15,072 nt of DNA from JAHEIJ01 sp040235565 (GTDB lineage Bacteria > Pseudomonadota > Gammaproteobacteria > UBA6429 > Thiohalophilaceae): assembly GCA_040235565.1 (NCBI GenBank), contig JBECLA010000036.1, forward strand, positions 1 through 15,072, given 5' to 3'. Below are positions 12,425-15,072 of this stretch, one piece after another. The translations under genes and the position numbers were made by a program. The first letter of the stretch is position 1. The number at the start of each line of letters is the position of its first letter. The notes under the pieces are model-generated. The model made no database searches. It saw only the letters and a list, made by a program, of their open reading frames with translations, and was not told where the DNA came from.

Positions 12425-14146
12425 ATGGCGGTGACAACTACAGCAGAACCAAGGGCACAAGAAAAACGTGACCAGCCATTTATGCTGGCAGACTGGCACG
12501 TCGATCCGGCAAGCTGTCGTATCAGTCAGGGCGACAAAACCATCCGGTTGGAACCAAAAGTAATGGAAGTCCTGGTTTATCTGGCGAGCAATCCCGGCAA
12601 GGTCATTAACCGTGAAGAGCTGGAAGAAAAAATATGGACTGGAACCATTGTCGGATACGATGCCTTGACGAGCACCATGCTGGAATTACGCAAAGCGTTC
12701 AATGACAGTCCTAAAGACCCTCAACTCATTGAAACCGTACCCAAGCGAGGCTATCGCTTAATCGCTACAGTTTCACCTGTTGCTGAAAATAAACAAGCAC
12801 CACTGACACCCTCACCAGCAACGAGTTTGGCTACTTCAATTTTCAAGTCCAGGAATTGGCTAATTACATTGGTTGTGGTTTCCTTTTTAATGATCATTGG
12901 AGGCATGCAACTCTTCCGGATCGCGCAAAAACCGGTGGAGATTAGTACCAAAGAAGCGACTACCCGCTTATCTATTGCCGTATTACCGCTTGCCAACCTG
13001 AGTGAGGACCCGAATCAAGAGTATTTTGCTGACGGTTTAACAAATGACCTTATAACGGATCTGACTCGACTATCCAGCCTGATCGTCATTTCACGTGACT
13101 CAACCTTTGATTATAAACACGGTCAAAAAGATATTCGAAAAATTGCAAAAGAACTAAACGCAAGATATATCCTGCACGGTAGCGTACGTCGCGACCAGAA
13201 ACTAATCCGGATTAATATAATTCTGGTTGACTCCGAAAGCGGTAATAATATTTGGGCTGAGCGCTATGATGGTGAAACTCACAATATTTTTGAACTACAG
13301 GATAGGATTACGCAGAATATTGTCTCCACCCTCGCACTGAAATTAACCCCGGCTGAACAACAGTATCTGACACAACCTGTCACCAGTAATCTTGATGCTT
13401 ACGAATATTTTTTACGAGGAACAGAACGTTTCTTCCATTATGCACGTTCAAGCAATGTGGAAGCGCGAAATTTTTTTAGCAAAGCCACGGAACTCGATCC
13501 GAATTTTGCTCAAGCTTATGCAATGTTAGCCTGGACACATGCCTTTGATTTTATGAATGGATGGACAGATACACCAGAAAAATCATTGGCGATTGGTGAG
13601 CAATTGGTGAGCAGGGCGCTCGCTCTCGAAAAGAACATCCCGGTCGCCTATTTTGTCAGAGGTCTGATATACCGAGAAAGAGGCGAGTACACCAAGGCAC
13701 TTGCTGATGCAGAGAAAGCCGTGCATCTCGATCCCAGCTATGCCAATGGGCATGTACTCCAGGCAACCCTGTTGTACTATGCCGGGCGGCCACAGGAAGG
13801 CCTGGAAAAGATCAAATTTGCCATACGACTCAATCCGCACCACCCCTTCAATTACCCTTTCCATTTGGGCCAGGCTTATTTCGTTCTGGAACGTTATGCC
13901 GAAGCAATCACTGCCTTTCAAGACGGTCTCAAGTCAAACCCGTCCTCAGAACGCTTACGCATATGGCTTGCTGCAACTTATGCGCAAACCGGGCAACTCG
14001 AAGACGCCAAATGGCAAATTGAACAGGTGAAACTGGTTAATCCGGATCTTTCTCTCGAACGCCAGAAGCAGGCTTTCCCTTTTACCGATCCCGTGGATCT
14101 GGATCGGTTTCTCAACGGTTTGAAAGCCGCGGGACTGACAAAATAA
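12425..14146 (+). CDS. CadC-like membrane-bound regulator with TolB-N-like and TPR domains
   Basis: The 573-residue product begins with an OmpR/PhoB-type winged helix (about 18-115; 'LEPKVMEVLVYLASNPGKV', 'SREL'-like helix INREELEEKIW, 'ETVPKRGYRLIA'), the hallmark of CadC/ToxR-type regulators. One membrane helix lies near 145-164 (WLITLVVVSFLMIIGG). Residues about 180-306 form a TolB-N/FlgO-like domain, with 'IAVLPLANLSEDPNQEYFADGL', here split by reading as two pieces, and 'ILHGSVRR...IRINIILVD...IWAERYD'. TPR repeats follow (about 325-545; 'AYFVRGLIYRERGEYTKAL', 'HLGQAYFVLERYAEAI'). The regulator sits in the membrane, binds DNA on the inside and probably senses something through its periplasmic part. 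The ATG at 12425 is preferred; GTG at 12419 adds two residues. Its target may be the upstream permease. Confidence 0.87.
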   Translation: MAVTTTAEPRAQEKRDQPFMLADWHVDPASCRISQGDKTIRLEPKVMEVLVYLASNPGKVINREELEEKIWTGTIVGYDALTSTMLELRKAFNDSPKDPQLIETVPKRGYRLIATVSPVAENKQAPLTPSPATSLATSIFKSRNWLITLVVVSFLMIIGGMQLFRIAQKPVEISTKEATTRLSIAVLPLANLSEDPNQEYFADGLTNDLITDLTRLSSLIVISRDSTFDYKHGQKDIRKIAKELNARYILHGSVRRDQKLIRINIILVDSESGNNIWAERYDGETHNIFELQDRITQNIVSTLALKLTPAEQQYLTQPVTSNLDAYEYFLRGTERFFHYARSSNVEARNFFSKATELDPNFAQAYAMLAWTHAFDFMNGWTDTPEKSLAIGEQLVSRALALEKNIPVAYFVRGLIYRERGEYTKALADAEKAVHLDPSYANGHVLQATLLYYAGRPQEGLEKIKFAIRLNPHHPFNYPFHLGQAYFVLERYAEAITAFQDGLKSNPSSERLRIWLAATYAQTGQLEDAKWQIEQVKLVNPDLSLERQKQAFPFTDPVDLDRFLNGLKAAGLTK

Positions 14147-14374
14147 ATGCCGTTTTGAATAAATACCAACCCAACACGATAAATAAAAAAACCAATCGAA
14201 AGATGAGCCTTTGGCAATTCTGCGGTATGGTGACTTATAGGTAACTTACAGGGTCAATATCTCGTTTTTTGCCCATTAAACATTGGCTTACAGGATTTTT
14301 TATCAATCAATATTCTGGTGTCTATCCAGATGTGCAATAGCATTTGTATTCTGAAGATAGCCACAAGATCTACT
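14147..14374. other. Intergenic gap between converging genes
   Basis: These 228 bases separate the 3' ends of the CadC-like regulator and ccdA. The stretch is AT-rich. I find no hairpin with a T run for either gene, no RNA gene and no credible coding frame. Confidence 0.5.
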
Positions 14375-15072
14375 TTATCCCAGTTCACCTAACCAGGGAA
14401 AAGTTTTCAATATCCAGATAGCAAAGTCGTTCAAATAACCGGTTACCATCGCAACACCCATTAAAATCATCAATCCCCCGGCAATAATTTGCAAAATTCT
14501 CCCATATTTTTTTAGTGTGCCGCTGTGATGCATAAACCGTTCGGTGAACACCGCAGCTAACATAAATGGCAATCCCAACCCAAGTGAATAAAGTGCAAGT
14601 AAAGCCATTCCATCTCCGACCAGACCTGATGATGCGCTGAGGGTCAAAATAGCACCTAGAATAGGACCAATGCAGGGAGTCCAACCAAATGCAAATGCCA
14701 GTCCCAACAGATAGGCCGCGAAAATGGGCCCACCAGGAAGTTTCCCGTAATAGCGAAACTCTTTTTCTAACCAGCCGATTCGTAATAATCCACTAATAAA
14801 TACACCGAACACGATGATGATGATGCCACCAATAATATTTGCTTCATAACGGTAAGCAGATAACCATTGACCTATGGACGTTGCACTTGCGCCAAACGCG
14901 ATAAAAACGGTTGAGAACCCCAGGACAAAATTCAGACTCAATAACAGAATAGTCAGCGTTTCACGAAAAGAACGATTACTAGTATTGTTTTCAGTATGTC
15001 CAAGAGAATAACCACCAATATATGAGATATATCCTGGCACGAGTGGTAAAACACAAGGCGATAGAAAAGATA
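14375..15072 (-). CDS. ccdA: Thiol-disulfide membrane transporter CcdA, N-terminus missing
   Basis: The frame stays open to the right edge; the true start is beyond it, and only some ten residues are probably missing. The first residues seen are SFLSPCVLPLVPGYISYIGG, the hallmark first helix of CcdA/DsbD-type proteins with its redox cysteine (codon 15055-15053). The second redox cysteine is in 'GWTPCIGPILGAIL'. About six membrane helices are visible, ending in 'AIWILKTFPWLGELG'. CcdA passes electrons from cytoplasmic thioredoxin to periplasmic thiol proteins, usually for cytochrome c maturation. A GTG at 15040 would start after the first redox Cys and is rejected. The genes upstream are outside the window, so its cluster cannot be described. 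Confidence 0.93.
   Translation of the reverse strand, partial: SFLSPCVLPLVPGYISYIGGYSLGHTENNTSNRSFRETLTILLLSLNFVLGFSTVFIAFGASATSIGQWLSAYRYEANIIGGIIIIVFGVFISGLLRIGWLEKEFRYYGKLPGGPIFAAYLLGLAFAFGWTPCIGPILGAILTLSASSGLVGDGMALLALYSLGLGLPFMLAAVFTERFMHHSGTLKKYGRILQIIAGGLMILMGVAMVTGYLNDFAIWILKTFPWLGELG

Noticed and set aside
14375..15040. Complete CcdA starting at GTG 15040
   Set aside because: Reading upstream in frame gives SFLSPCVLPL, the conserved first redox motif, so the gene continues past the window edge.

Overview
The window looks like chromosomal DNA of a Gammaproteobacterium. The grounds are a YqiB/DUF1249 protein, a NudF-type Nudix hydrolase, FlgM with a sigma-28 promoter, SPOR and 'surface antigen' lipid-envelope proteins, a CadC-like regulator and CcdA. 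The paired YeeE/YedE proteins and CcdA would fit an organism with active sulfur or thiol metabolism, but I cannot name a genus. I see no phage, transposase, integrase or CRISPR array.

Layout, left to right. (a) 1-1262, minus strand: a secreted-protein cluster made of a surface-antigen-like protein, a fibronectin type III protein and the N-terminus of a subtilisin-like (S8) protease cut by the window edge. (b) 1263-1876: non-coding DNA with two 131-bp repeat copies at a 141-bp period, then a strong terminator. (c) 1877-3714, minus strand: an ankyrin-repeat protein with an N-terminal cysteine-rich segment, followed by two overlapping YeeE/YedE half-transporters. A sigma-28-like promoter lies upstream and a terminator downstream. 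(d) 3715-4000: an AT-rich gene-free stretch. (e) 4001-5125, minus strand: YqiB (DUF1249) and a SPOR-domain protein. (f) 5270-7493, minus strand: a two-gene unit of a coiled-coil multi-pass membrane protein and a von Willebrand A lipoprotein, with a sigma-70-like promoter and a terminator. (g) 7843-8210, plus strand: an isolated flgM with a near-perfect sigma-28 promoter and a three-codon leader. (h) 8397-8473: tRNA-Arg(CCT). (i) 8681-9175, plus strand: a host-attachment-family protein and its terminator. (j) 9202-10321, minus strand: a NudF-like Nudix hydrolase and a small outer-membrane beta-barrel. (k) 10528-14146, plus strand: an SLC13-type permease with two TrkA-C domains, then a membrane-bound CadC-like regulator with TPRs. 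(l) 14375-15072, minus strand: CcdA, whose first residues lie beyond the window.

How the parts may work together. Two independent TAAA-N15-GCCGATAA-type boxes link flgM and the ankyrin/YeeE operon to a possible FliA (sigma-28) regulon, even though no flagellar structural gene is present. The vWA lipoprotein and coiled-coil membrane protein are translationally coupled and I do not recognise them as a named system. They are the best candidate here for an undescribed envelope module.
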